Shown here piece by piece: positions 9,120 to 17,501 of a stretch of 54,660 nt of DNA. The notes under the pieces were generated by a model. The model saw only the letters and a program-made list of their open reading frames with translations, was not told where the DNA came from and did not search any database. This DNA is from SCUN01 sp046598935 (lineage in GTDB: Bacteria; Acidobacteriota; Vicinamibacteria; Vicinamibacterales; SCN-69-37): assembly GCA_046598935.1 (NCBI GenBank), contig JBKJHW010000038.1:1-54660 (forward strand), given 5' to 3'. Position numbers and translations under genes: made by a program. How positions within the stretch are numbered: the first letter of the stretch is position 1; every line of letters begins with the position of its first letter.

Positions 9120-9862
9120 CGGTAACCCTTCGCTTCGAGCTCGTGCGCGAGCTCCTTGCCGCCCGACCGGATAATCTGGCCGCCGGAAAGCACGTGCACG
9201 AAATCCGGCACGATGTAGTCGAGCAGCCGCTGATAGTGGGTGACGATGATCATGCTGCGGTCCTTGCCGCGCAGCGCGTTCACGCCATTGGCGACAATCT
9301 TCAGCGCGTCGATGTCGAGGCCGGAGTCGGTTTCATCGAGGATGGCGAGACGCGGCTCCAGGATCGCCATCTGGAAAATCTCGTTGCGCTTCTTTTCGCC
9401 GCCCGAGAACCCTTCGTTGACCGAGCGGCTCAGCATCGTCTGGTCCATTTCGAGCAGCTTGGCTTTCGCCTTGATGAGCTGCATGAACTCGAGCGCGTCG
9501 AGCTCCTGCAGACCCTTGTGCCGGCGGACGGCGTTGAGCGCCGCCTTGAGGAAATACGAGTTGTTCACGCCGGGAATCTCGACCGGGTACTGGAACGCCA
9601 TGAACACGCCGTCGCGGGCGCGTTCCTCGGGCGGCATCGCGAGCAGGTCTTTGCCGTCGTACGTGACCGAGCCGCCGTTCACTTCGTAGCCCGGATGGCC
9701 GGACAACGCGCGCGCGAGCGTGCTCTTGCCGGAGCCGTTGGGCCCCATGATGGCGTGGACTTCACCGGGGTTCACCGAGAGGTTCAGGCCTTTGAGAATC
9801 TGTTTGTCTTCCGCTTTGACCTTGAGGTCCTTTATTTCGAGTAGACGGTGTTCAGGCAACAT
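9116..9862 (-). CDS. sufC: Fe-S cluster assembly ATPase SufC
   Basis: A 248-residue ABC-type ATPase that drives conformational change of SufBD. Walker A GPNGSGKS is at residues 40-47, the SufC signature SVNEGFSGGEKKRNEI is near residue 145, and Walker B is RLAILDETDSGLDIDA. The AFQYPVEIPGV segment and the VTHYQRLLDYI end block are SufC-specific. It starts 5 bp after the sufB stop and overlaps sufD by 4 bp. Confidence 0.96.
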   Translation of the reverse strand: MLPEHRLLEIKDLKVKAEDKQILKGLNLSVNPGEVHAIMGPNGSGKSTLARALSGHPGYEVNGGSVTYDGKDLLAMPPEERARDGVFMAFQYPVEIPGVNNSYFLKAALNAVRRHKGLQELDALEFMQLIKAKAKLLEMDQTMLSRSVNEGFSGGEKKRNEIFQMAILEPRLAILDETDSGLDIDALKIVANGVNALRGKDRSMIIVTHYQRLLDYIVPDFVHVLSGGQIIRSGGKELAHELEAKGYR

Positions 9863-9867
9863 TCAGT

Positions 9868-11310
9868 TTAACCGACGCTTCCTTCCAGGCTGATTGACAG
9901 GAGTTTCTGAGCTTCGACCGCGAACTCCATCGGCAGTTCGCGGAACACGTCCTTGCAGAAGCCGCTCACGATCATGTTCACGGCGTCTTCCGCGGAGATC
10001 CCGCGCTGGCGACAGTAAAAGATCTGGTCTTCGCCGATCTTTGACGTGGACGCTTCGTGCTCGACTTTCGCCGACGTGTTCTTGATTTCAAGGTACGGGA
10101 ACGTGTGCGCGCCGCAACGGTCGCCGATGAGCAGCGAGTCGCACTGCGAGTAGTTGCGCGCGCCCTTCGCGTTCTTCGCGATCTTCACCGCGCCGCGATA
10201 GGTGTTCTGGCCGCGGCCGGCCGAGATGCCCTTCGACACGATGGTGCTGCGCGAGTTCTTCCCCAGGTGAATCATCTTCGTGCCGGTGTCGGCCTGCTGC
10301 CAGTTGTTCACTGTCGCGACGGAATAGAATTCGCCGATCGAGTTGTCCCCCTGGAGGATGCAGCTCGGGTACTTCCAGGTGATCGCCGAACCCGTTTCCA
10401 CCTGCGTCCACGTGATCTTGGCGTTGTCGTGCGCGATGCCGCGCTTGGTGACGAAGTTGTAGATGCCGCCCTTGCCGTTCTTGTCGCCCGGGTACCAGTT
10501 CTGGATCGTCGAGTACTTGATCGTCGCGCCGTCCAGCGCCACCAGCTCCACGATGGCCGCGTGCAACTGATTCTCGTCGCGCATCGGCGCCGTGCAGCCT
10601 TCGAGGTAGCTCACGTACGAGCCTTCGTCGGCCACGATCAGCGTGCGCTCGAACTGGCCGGTGTTCTTCGCGTTGATGCGGAAATACGTCGACAGCTCCA
10701 TCGGGCACCGCACGCCCTTCGGGATGTACACGAACGACCCGTCGCTGAAGACCGCCGAGTTGAGCGTCGCGTAGAAGTTGTCGGTGTACGGGACGACCGT
10801 GCCGAGATACTTCTTCACGAGTTCCGGATGTTCCTTCACCGCGTCGGAGAAGCTGCAGAAGATGATGCCGAGCTCCGCCAGTTTCACCTTGAATGTCGTC
10901 GCCACCGAGACGCTGTCGAAGACGGCGTCAACCGCGACGCCCGCCAGCATCTGCTGCTCGAGCAGCGGGATCCCGAGCTTCTCGAAGGTCTTCCGCACTT
11001 CCGGATCGACCTCGTCCATGCTCGACAGCAGCGGCTTCTTCCGGGGAGCCGAGTAATAACTGAGCGCCTGAAAGTCGATGGGCTCGATGCGCAGGTTGTG
11101 CCAGGCCGGCTCGCTCATCTTCACCCACGCGCGCAGCGACTTCAGGCGGTAGTCGAGCAGCCACTCGGGCTCCCCCTTCAGAGCGGATAGGCGGCGGACG
11201 ATGTCCTCGTTAAGGCCGGGCTCAAACGTATCGGATTCGACATCGGTCTCGAAGCCGTACTTGTACTCGGTGTTCGCGAGTTGCTCGATGGTGTCGGTTG
11301 CGGTGCTCAT
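9868..11310 (-). CDS. sufB: Fe-S cluster assembly protein SufB
   Basis: A 480-residue scaffold subunit on which the cluster is built with SufC and SufD. Recognised segments are KYGFETDVESDTFEPGLNE at the start, FVYIPKGVRCPMELSTYFRINA near residue 195, EGCTAPMRDENQLHAA, TYRGAVKIAKNAKGARNYSQCDSLL (with the conserved cysteine) and KVEHEASTSKIGEDQIFYCRQRGI. Length is normal for SufB (470-495). It follows the A-type carrier after 12 bp and precedes sufC by 5 bp. Confidence 0.96.
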   Translation of the reverse strand: MSTATDTIEQLANTEYKYGFETDVESDTFEPGLNEDIVRRLSALKGEPEWLLDYRLKSLRAWVKMSEPAWHNLRIEPIDFQALSYYSAPRKKPLLSSMDEVDPEVRKTFEKLGIPLLEQQMLAGVAVDAVFDSVSVATTFKVKLAELGIIFCSFSDAVKEHPELVKKYLGTVVPYTDNFYATLNSAVFSDGSFVYIPKGVRCPMELSTYFRINAKNTGQFERTLIVADEGSYVSYLEGCTAPMRDENQLHAAIVELVALDGATIKYSTIQNWYPGDKNGKGGIYNFVTKRGIAHDNAKITWTQVETGSAITWKYPSCILQGDNSIGEFYSVATVNNWQQADTGTKMIHLGKNSRSTIVSKGISAGRGQNTYRGAVKIAKNAKGARNYSQCDSLLIGDRCGAHTFPYLEIKNTSAKVEHEASTSKIGEDQIFYCRQRGISAEDAVNMIVSGFCKDVFRELPMEFAVEAQKLLSISLEGSVG

Positions 11311-11322
11311 AAGATTTTTTCT

Positions 11323-11649
11323 CTAAACCGAAAATGAAGTGCCGCAGCCGCACGTCGCCTTCGCATGCGGGTTCTGCAACGTGAAGCCGCGGCTCAGCAG
11401 GCTCGTGTCGTAATCAAGCATCGTCCCGTCGAGCAGCTTGAGGCTGCGCGGATCCACCCAGATGCGCGCATCATTCGATCCGGTGAACACGACGTCGTTG
11501 TCTTTCGGCGCCGCTTCCCACTCGAAGACGTATTCGAAGCCGGAGCAGCCGCCGGCTTTCACGCCGACGCGAAGGCCGCCGTTCGGCATGGCCTTCTTCT
11601 CGAGCAGTTTGTGAATCTGAGCCGCTGCGTTTTCAGTGACGTCAACCAT
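11323..11649 (-). CDS. A-type Fe-S carrier protein (IscA/SufA/ErpA family)
   Basis: A 108-residue HesB-family protein that carries assembled clusters to target proteins. The three ligand cysteines are C35 (GGCSGFEY), C100 and C102 (ATCGCGTSF). VDPRSLKLLDGTMLDY near residue 65 is the usual middle block. The position between the Rrf2 regulator and sufB favours a SufA-like role. The family members cannot be told apart by sequence here, so no symbol is given. Confidence 0.93.
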   Translation of the reverse strand: MVDVTENAAAQIHKLLEKKAMPNGGLRVGVKAGGCSGFEYVFEWEAAPKDNDVVFTGSNDARIWVDPRSLKLLDGTMLDYDTSLLSRGFTLQNPHAKATCGCGTSFSV

Positions 11650-11667
11650 CGCTACCTCCGGGCATCG

Positions 11668-12138
11668 CTACCCTCTCGCCGCATTTGCGCGGGCCGGCCG
11701 GCCCACGGACATCGGCACAGATACCGGTGCCGGCTTGAGATCGGCGGCGAGTTCGGCGACCGACGTCGCCGACAGCGCCGACACGATCCGATCCTTCAGC
11801 TTCCAAAGCGGATCGCGGATGTTGCATTTTTTGTACTGCTCGCAGCTGTGATCGCTCTCGGAGCAGGCGGTGACAGTCATCGGTCCGTCGATCGCGAGAA
11901 TCACGTCGGCGACGGATATTTCGGCGGGCGTTTTTGCGAGCGCGTATCCGCCGCGAATCCCCTGCTGTGACGTCAGCAGCTTCGCGCGCACCAGCAACTG
12001 GAGAACTTTTGCGAGAAGTTCCGGCGGGAGATCGTAGGACCCGGCCAGCTCGCGAGCCGACACGGCGCCAGGCTGGGCCGCCGCCAAATGACGGAGCGCC
12101 AGCAGTGCGTAATCAGCCTTCTTTGAGAGTCTCAACAT
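11668..12138 (-). CDS. Rrf2-family transcriptional regulator (IscR/SufR-like)
   Basis: A 156-residue winged-helix repressor heading the Fe-S operon. The N-terminal LRLSKKADYALLALRHLA helix is the standard Rrf2 start, and GIRGGYALAK near residue 60 is the wing. Three cysteines, C92, C99 and C105 (spacing C-x6-C-x5-C), match the cluster-binding cysteines of IscR-type regulators (C-x5-C-x5-C), so it probably senses Fe-S status. The C-terminal 25 residues are Ala/Pro/Val-rich and unusual. The first gene of the operon, 18 bp before the A-type carrier, it likely regulates its own transcript through the dyad at 12158-12170. Confidence 0.92.
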   Translation of the reverse strand: MLRLSKKADYALLALRHLAAAQPGAVSARELAGSYDLPPELLAKVLQLLVRAKLLTSQQGIRGGYALAKTPAEISVADVILAIDGPMTVTACSESDHSCEQYKKCNIRDPLWKLKDRIVSALSATSVAELAADLKPAPVSVPMSVGRPARANAARG

Positions 12139-12157
12139 AGGACTGTCCTTAATCTCC

Positions 12158-12201
12158 GACCTAGACGGTCCAGTTTACAGGCGTACGCGAAGCCCTAGCA
12201 A
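12158..12201 (-). promoter_or_regulatory. Candidate promoter and Rrf2 operator of the Fe-S operon
   Basis: Reading the minus strand towards the Rrf2 gene, TTGCTA (12201-12196) and TAAACT (12177-12172) are spaced by 18 bp and resemble -35 and -10 boxes. Immediately downstream is the dyad GACC-N5-GGTC at 12158-12170. It overlaps the expected transcription start, 20 bp before the start codon at 12138. A repressor binding there would block transcription, as IscR-type proteins do. The assignment rests on pattern only. Confidence 0.45.
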
Positions 12202-12283
12202 ACCCGCCCCGGGGTTCGTAAGAGTAAGTGCATTAGTTTCAATAACTTACATGCTTATGAGACGCGTCTCACTCCGACAAATC

Positions 12284-13408
12284 TCAGTACTTTGTCTGAG
12301 CCGGATCGACCTGATCAATCCACGCGAGGATCCCGCCCGTCAGATTCCGCGCATCGTAACCAAGCGTTCGGAGCTTGGCCGCCACCTGCCCGCTCCGGCC
12401 GCCCATTTTGCAGTGGACGACGATCGGCTGGTCCTTCGGGAGGGCGCTGAGATGGTCAAGCACCTGGCCCATCGGGATGCGTGTGCTGCCGTCGATCGCG
12501 CAGATCTGGAGTTCGGATGCCTCGCGGACGTCGAGCAGCATGTGCTTCTCGCCTGAATCGCGCCAGGCCTTCAGTTCGGTGACGGACATGGAGTCGGTGG
12601 TTGCCACGGGCTCACAGCTTAAGTCGTAGGCGGTTAATTCGCGAATCGTCGGGTGATCGCCGCACACCGGGCATTCAGGATCGCGCGGCAGCGTGATCTC
12701 GCGCAGCTTCATCCGCAGCGCGTCGTAAATCACAAATCGCCCAATCAGCGGCTCGCCAATGCCGGCGATCAGCTTAATTGTCTCCGTCGCCTGGATCATG
12801 CCGATCAGCCCTGGCAGCACGCCAAGCACGCCGGCTTCGGCGCAGTTCGGGATCAATCCGGGCGGCGGCGGCTCGGGATGAAGACACCGATAGCAGGGCC
12901 CTGTCCTCGTGGCGAAGATCGACGCCTGGCCCTCGAAACGAAACACGCTGCCGTACACGTTCGGCGTACCCGTCATCACGCACGCATCGTTCACGAGATA
13001 TCGCGTTGAAAAATTGTCTGTGCCGTCGACGACGAGGTCGTAGGAACGAATGAGCTCGAGCGCGTTCGAAGCGTCGAGCGCCGCTGGGTGCGGTTCGAGG
13101 GTGACGTTCGGATTAATCGCGCGCAGGCGATCCATTGCCGAATCAATCTTCGGGCGGCCGATGTCCGGTGTGCCGTGAATCACTTGTCTCTGAAGATTGG
13201 ACGCATCGACTTTGTCGAATTCGACCAGGCCGAGCGTCCCGACGCCGGCGGCCGCCAGATACATCGCCGACGGAGAGCCAAGGCCTCCCAGGCCGACAAG
13301 CAGCACTCGGGCCGCGCGGAGCTTCTCCTGCCCATCGATCCCGAACTCCGGCAACAGCGTGTGACGGCTGTAACGAAGGTGTTCTTCGTTACTTAAAACA
13401 TTCGCCAC
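12284..13408 (-). CDS. E1-like adenylyltransferase with C-terminal rhodanese (MoeB/MoeZ/ThiF family)
   Basis: A 374-residue fusion enzyme. Residues 1-250 are the ThiF/MoeB domain with the nucleotide-binding GLGGLGS at 39-45, VDGTDNFSTRYLVND and two CxxC zinc pairs (CYRC, CPVC). Residues 275-374 are a rhodanese domain with the active-site loop VVHCKMGGRSG. Such proteins adenylate and thiolate the C-terminus of ubiquitin-like sulfur carriers (MoaD, ThiS, TtuB). The start is GTG 13408, preceded by GGTGGAG. No ATG is available before the RYSRH motif, and the start overlaps the upstream acyltransferase gene by 16 bp. Its position just upstream of the Fe-S operon suggests shared sulfur traffic, but which carrier it serves is unknown. 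Confidence 0.92.
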   Translation of the reverse strand: MANVLSNEEHLRYSRHTLLPEFGIDGQEKLRAARVLLVGLGGLGSPSAMYLAAAGVGTLGLVEFDKVDASNLQRQVIHGTPDIGRPKIDSAMDRLRAINPNVTLEPHPAALDASNALELIRSYDLVVDGTDNFSTRYLVNDACVMTGTPNVYGSVFRFEGQASIFATRTGPCYRCLHPEPPPPGLIPNCAEAGVLGVLPGLIGMIQATETIKLIAGIGEPLIGRFVIYDALRMKLREITLPRDPECPVCGDHPTIRELTAYDLSCEPVATTDSMSVTELKAWRDSGEKHMLLDVREASELQICAIDGSTRIPMGQVLDHLSALPKDQPIVVHCKMGGRSGQVAAKLRTLGYDARNLTGGILAWIDQVDPAQTKY

Positions 13409-14511
13409 ATCGACTCCACCGGCCTGGACGCCTTGAACCGCCCGAACGCGGCGACCAGCGGATACGTGGCCAGCAGCACAGCGGCCCACACGCCGTACAT
13501 CACAGGCAGCGACGAGCCATTCGGGAAGGCAAAGCTCAGCGCGGCCAGCACATGCAGATGCAGCAGATAAAAGAAGAGCGGCGACTTGCCGAAGACGTCA
13601 AGAAAACCGAGCTTTGCCTTCGGCGTGAGCGCAAACGCGCCGATCAGCAGAAGGTTCACGCCCAGCGTCACCGCGATAAATGAGAAGGTTGGCGGATATT
13701 TCAGGAACGCATCGAACGGCGAAAGCCCGATCACGAAGTACGCGGCAAGAAATGCCGCGCCGGCCCCAAACGCGATCGTCACGGTTTTCGACGGCTTCTT
13801 GTAAATGATGCGGCCGAGCACAATGCCGAGGCCGGCCGGCACGAGCCACGGCACAAAGGGATACATGACATTCACCGCGTCGCGGTGGGTCGGCACGAAG
13901 AGAAAGATCTTCCAGTACGGCCAGAGCGTCGCGATCTCGCTGGCGGGCGGGATCATCCACAGGCTCAACGCGGCCGCCGCCGCCGTGACGGCAAGAATGA
14001 CGATGCTCGGCAACTCGATGAAAAATGCCCAGAACACCATCGCGACACCGAGCGCGCTGATGACGGCGAAGTGCAAAAAGAAGTCGCTGCCGCCGCCCGG
14101 CTGAACGGCCTGCGCGATCGGCGAATCCGGGCCTGCTGAAATGCTTTGAAGGATCCAGGCGGGGTTTTCGACGAAGTGCTGAAGGACGAGCAGCATCAGG
14201 CCCCGCGTGACGAAGAACCGGCGGATCCGCGCGTGACTCCAGCCGCTGGCGGCCTGACGCGCTTTCCCGAGCCACACCATGCCGGCGCCCATCAGCAGAA
14301 AGAATCCCGGCGCGCACAGATGACTGATCGCGCGGGTGATGGTGACGGGTTCAACCGGCGACGTTGACCACGCCTCGAACGCGTGGATGCGCGCAATGGC
14401 GTAGCTGGCGTGATCGATCGCCATCAGGCACATAATCAGGCCGCGAAGCCGGTCGAAGGAACTGAAGCGTTGCGCTATGACCTCGGATGTCACAGCCGTA
14501 GGATAGAACAA
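13393..14511 (-). CDS. DUF1624/HGSNAT-like multipass membrane protein
   Basis: About 372 residues with roughly ten hydrophobic segments. The N-terminal FDRLRGLIMCLMAIDHASY block and the SHLCAPGFFLLMGAGMVWLGKAR segment near residue 70 are characteristic of the DUF1624 / heparan-alpha-glucosaminide N-acetyltransferase-like family, predicted to move acyl groups across the membrane onto sugars. The start is TTG 14511 or GTG 14493 (six codons later). With the first choice only 5 bp separate it from the divergent rmuC start. A second member of the family lies at 41317-42468. The substrate is unknown. Confidence 0.8.
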   Translation of the reverse strand: MFYPTAVTSEVIAQRFSSFDRLRGLIMCLMAIDHASYAIARIHAFEAWSTSPVEPVTITRAISHLCAPGFFLLMGAGMVWLGKARQAASGWSHARIRRFFVTRGLMLLVLQHFVENPAWILQSISAGPDSPIAQAVQPGGGSDFFLHFAVISALGVAMVFWAFFIELPSIVILAVTAAAAALSLWMIPPASEIATLWPYWKIFLFVPTHRDAVNVMYPFVPWLVPAGLGIVLGRIIYKKPSKTVTIAFGAGAAFLAAYFVIGLSPFDAFLKYPPTFSFIAVTLGVNLLLIGAFALTPKAKLGFLDVFGKSPLFFYLLHLHVLAALSFAFPNGSSLPVMYGVWAAVLLATYPLVAAFGRFKASRPVESMWRMF

Positions 14512-14516
14512 GACGT

Positions 14517-15716
14517 ATGGTCACTCCCCTATGGTTCTTGTTCGCGCTGTTCGCGGCGCTCATCAGCGCCGGGGCGATCGTCGTCGTGCTGGTCTTGCGG
14601 CGGTCGACGGCCGCGAACGCCCAGATCCAGCAGGAAATGCGCGAGGCGTTCGCGCTGCTCTCCCGCGACGCGCTCCGCGACACCAACGCGTCACTGCTCC
14701 AGACGAACGCGTCGATGCTCCAGAGCGCGGAGCAGACGCTGCGGGCCCGTCAGGAAGCGATCGACGAGCTCGTCAAACCTGTCCGTGAAACGCTCGAGAA
14801 GGTCCGGCAGCAGGTTGCGAGCGCTGACAAGGACCGCGAGGGCTCGTATCGAGCCGTACGCGAGCAGCTCACCACGCTTGCGCATACCCAGGAACAGCTT
14901 CGACAGTCGGCCGACGGCCTCTCGCGCTCCCTCCGCTCACCTAACACGCGCGGCAAGTGGGGCGAAATCCAGCTCAAGCGCATCGTCGAGCTCGCCGGCA
15001 TGCTCGAGCGCTGCGATTTCGAGCTGCAGGCGTCGGCGCCGGATTCACGCCTGCGCCCCGATCTCACGGTCCGCCTGCCCGGCAACACGCGTATCGTCGT
15101 CGACTCGAAAGTACCGATCGAAGCGTATTTGCGCGCCGTGGATGCCGAGAGTGACGAACTGCGGAACCGGCATCTTGACGAGCACGCGGCGATGGTGCGG
15201 AGCCACGTCAAGACGCTGGGCAATAAACGGTATTGGGATCAGTTCGAGGGCCACAGCCCGGAGTTTGTCGTGATGTTTCTGCCGCTCGAGCCGCTGATGT
15301 CGGCCGCATTCGAGCGCGACCCGGCGTTGCTCGAGTTTGCTGCGGGCGAGAACGTCGTCATTGCGACGCCGATGACGCTTCTTGCGCTGCTCCGCGCAGT
15401 CGCATTCGGCTGGCAGCAGCAGGACACTGCGAAGAACGCCGAGGAGATCCGCGACGCCGGCCAGGAACTGTGCGACCGTCTCGTGAAGATGCTCGCCCAC
15501 TTCGACGAAGTCGGCGCGCATCTCGGGGGCGCCGTCGACTCCTTCAACAAGACGGTGGGCTCGTTTGATCGCCGCGTCATGCCGTCGGTTCGTCGCTTCC
15601 AGGAACTGAAAGTCCCGCAGTCCGAGCAGCTCGCGCTGCCGGTTGAGCGAGCGGCCGTCGTTCGGACGTTGACCGCTCCGCTGCTTCCTGGCGCGCCGGA
15701 CGACGACGGAACGTAA
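14517..15716 (+). CDS. rmuC: DNA recombination protein RmuC
   Basis: A 399-residue protein with one N-terminal membrane helix (residues 3-25), a coiled-coil region rich in Gln/Glu/Arg (about 35-140), and the RmuC nuclease-like core. The core starts with RSPNTRGKWGEIQLKRIVELAGML and continues with RPDLTVRLPGNTRIVVDSKVPIEAYL and FVVMFLPLEPLMSAAFERDPALL. RmuC limits certain DNA rearrangements in E. coli, and its core resembles restriction-enzyme folds. The stop is immediately next to the convergent SIMPL gene. Confidence 0.93.
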   Translation: MVTPLWFLFALFAALISAGAIVVVLVLRRSTAANAQIQQEMREAFALLSRDALRDTNASLLQTNASMLQSAEQTLRARQEAIDELVKPVRETLEKVRQQVASADKDREGSYRAVREQLTTLAHTQEQLRQSADGLSRSLRSPNTRGKWGEIQLKRIVELAGMLERCDFELQASAPDSRLRPDLTVRLPGNTRIVVDSKVPIEAYLRAVDAESDELRNRHLDEHAAMVRSHVKTLGNKRYWDQFEGHSPEFVVMFLPLEPLMSAAFERDPALLEFAAGENVVIATPMTLLALLRAVAFGWQQQDTAKNAEEIRDAGQELCDRLVKMLAHFDEVGAHLGGAVDSFNKTVGSFDRRVMPSVRRFQELKVPQSEQLALPVERAAVVRTLTAPLLPGAPDDDGT

Positions 15717-16424
15717 CTATTTCAGGAGCACTGTGATCGAGACGCGCGCCTGGATCTCGAGCTCGTTCGGCGCGATCACCGTCTGCTTCTCGGCCATCAT
15801 CGCGACGTCGCCCCGATACATCGGCCGCGGCCCGTTGTCGGAGAAACGCTGCTCGTCGATCCGCCAGATCGTCAGCACTTCCTTGCCTGCGCCGCTCGCC
15901 ATGGCCCGAGCGCGCGTCATGCCGTCGCGAACAGCATCGCTCAAGAGCTTCGTTTCAATCGCGGCGCGGTCCTTGACGTCATAACGAATATCTGAAATCG
16001 ACGTCGCGCCAGAACCGCCGGCAGCGTCGATGACGGCGCCGAGCTTCGACAGATCATCGACACGCACGTCGAGCGACTGCCGGGCGATGTAGCCGATGAC
16101 TTTGGCCTTGCCGTCTGTGTACTGCATTTGCGGCTCGACCGAGTAGCTGCGGGTCTTCGCCGCGTCGTCCGGCACACCTGCGGCCTTGAGGCTCGCGCGC
16201 ACGCTGTCGATCGCCGTGGCGTTCAGCTTCTGCGCGTCGGCCGTCCGGGCCGCCCTCGATTCGGCCGTCACCGTGATCCACGCGATATCGGGCGACACCT
16301 TCAGCGACGCGCGGCCTTCCGTGGAGACGGCCGGTCCATTGATGGGCGCCTGTTGCTGCGCGCCCGCCGGCGACGCGGTGAGGAGACTGGTGATCAAAAC
16401 AGCGGCAAATACAGTTCCACGCAT
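15717..16424 (-). CDS. SIMPL-domain (DUF541) exported protein
   Basis: A 235-residue protein with signal peptide MRGTVFAAVLITSLLTASPAGAQQ. The mature part has the SIMPL/DUF541 pattern: VSTEGRASLKVSPDIAWITVTAESRA near residue 35, then YSVEPQMQYTDGKAKVIGYIARQSLDVRV, and a C-terminal LEIQARVSITVLLK strand. Related proteins (for example BP26 of Brucella) are periplasmic and form oligomers of unclear role. The frame is open upstream to 16595, but ATG 16424 gives the signal peptide. It is divergent from the homoserine dehydrogenase gene with 36 bp between starts. Confidence 0.88.
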   Translation of the reverse strand: MRGTVFAAVLITSLLTASPAGAQQQAPINGPAVSTEGRASLKVSPDIAWITVTAESRAARTADAQKLNATAIDSVRASLKAAGVPDDAAKTRSYSVEPQMQYTDGKAKVIGYIARQSLDVRVDDLSKLGAVIDAAGGSGATSISDIRYDVKDRAAIETKLLSDAVRDGMTRARAMASGAGKEVLTIWRIDEQRFSDNGPRPMYRGDVAMMAEKQTVIAPNELEIQARVSITVLLK

Positions 16425-16460
16425 GGACAACTCCTTCGGCTTACACTCTACGCCTCGCGA

Positions 16461-17501
16461 ATGCGTTTCCACATTGCGCTCGTCGGATTCGGAAATGTCG
16501 CCCGCCGGTTCGTGCGATTGCTCGACGAGTCGCGGGATGCGCTTCGCGCGCTCGATATCGATCCTGTCATCGTCGGAATTGCGACGCAACGCCACGGTGT
16601 GCGGTTCGAGTCAGCGGGCCTCGGAACCACGGCTCTCAACGAGTGCCTTCGTCTCGCCGAAGCCGGTCACGCGGTTGGGCCGGCGTTGTCTCGGCCGGCG
16701 TCCGGCGAAATCATTCGGCAGCTCGGAGAGCTCAGCTCCGAAGCCCGCTTGATGATTGAGACGACGACGCTGAATGTTCAGTCTGGCGAACCGGCGGTGT
16801 CGCACATCCGGGCGGCGTTCGCGGCAGGCGCGCATGTGATTACCGCCAACAAAGGGCCTGTCGCCTGTGCGTATCGGGCGCTGGCGGACGAAGCACGGGC
16901 GGCGGGGCTGTCGTTCCTGTTCGAAGGCGCGGTGATGGACGGCATCCCGGTGTTCAACCTTGTGCGCGAGACGATGCCGGCCGCGACGATCCAGAGGTTT
17001 CGCGGCGTCATCAACAGCACGACGAATCACATTCTTTGCGCGCTCGAACGCGGCGAGAGCTACGACGCGGCGTTGAAACGGATGCAGGACGAAGGCATCG
17101 CCGAAGCGGATCCGTCGCTCGACGTGGACGGCTGGGACGCCGCCGCGAAGGTCGCGGCGATGGCGAATGTCTGGTTCGACGCGAGGATCACACCGAGCGG
17201 CGTCAGGCGCGCGGGTCTGACGCCGGACTGCGGGGCGCGCGCCGTGGCGGCGCTCAAGGCGGGGCGGCGATTGAAGCTCGTCGGCTCGGCTTCACGCGAG
17301 GGCTCGCGCATCACGGCCGACGTGGGACTTCAGGAGTTGCCCGCTGCCGATCCGCTCGCGATACTCGACGACCAGGCGAACGCGATCGAGATCGAATCCA
17401 CGCCGCTCGGACGCATCGTCGTCACCCAGCGGGATGGCGGAATGGAAAAGACCGCGTACGCGCTCGTCACGGACCTTGTGACGCTGCGGAGACGATTGTG
17501 A
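16461..17501 (+). CDS. Homoserine dehydrogenase
   Basis: A 346-residue oxidoreductase that makes homoserine from aspartate semialdehyde for threonine and methionine synthesis. The NAD(P)-binding GFGNVA is at residues 9-14. VITANKGPVA near residue 126 and the block FRGVINSTTNHILCALERG near residue 180 are diagnostic, followed by EADPSLDVDGWDAAAK with the substrate-binding Glu/Asp. There is no C-terminal ACT domain, so feedback control by threonine through ACT is not expected. Its stop overlaps the CoA-transferase start by 4 bp (GTGA). Confidence 0.93.
   Translation: MRFHIALVGFGNVARRFVRLLDESRDALRALDIDPVIVGIATQRHGVRFESAGLGTTALNECLRLAEAGHAVGPALSRPASGEIIRQLGELSSEARLMIETTTLNVQSGEPAVSHIRAAFAAGAHVITANKGPVACAYRALADEARAAGLSFLFEGAVMDGIPVFNLVRETMPAATIQRFRGVINSTTNHILCALERGESYDAALKRMQDEGIAEADPSLDVDGWDAAAKVAAMANVWFDARITPSGVRRAGLTPDCGARAVAALKAGRRLKLVGSASREGSRITADVGLQELPAADPLAILDDQANAIEIESTPLGRIVVTQRDGGMEKTAYALVTDLVTLRRRL

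Noticed and set aside
12231..12271. Second promoter or terminator between the Rrf2 and MoeB-like genes (GAGACGCGTCTC palindrome and GTAAGT/ACTTAC arms)
   Set aside because: Short stems with a long loop and no U-tract. It could be chance in AT-richer sequence, so it was not called.
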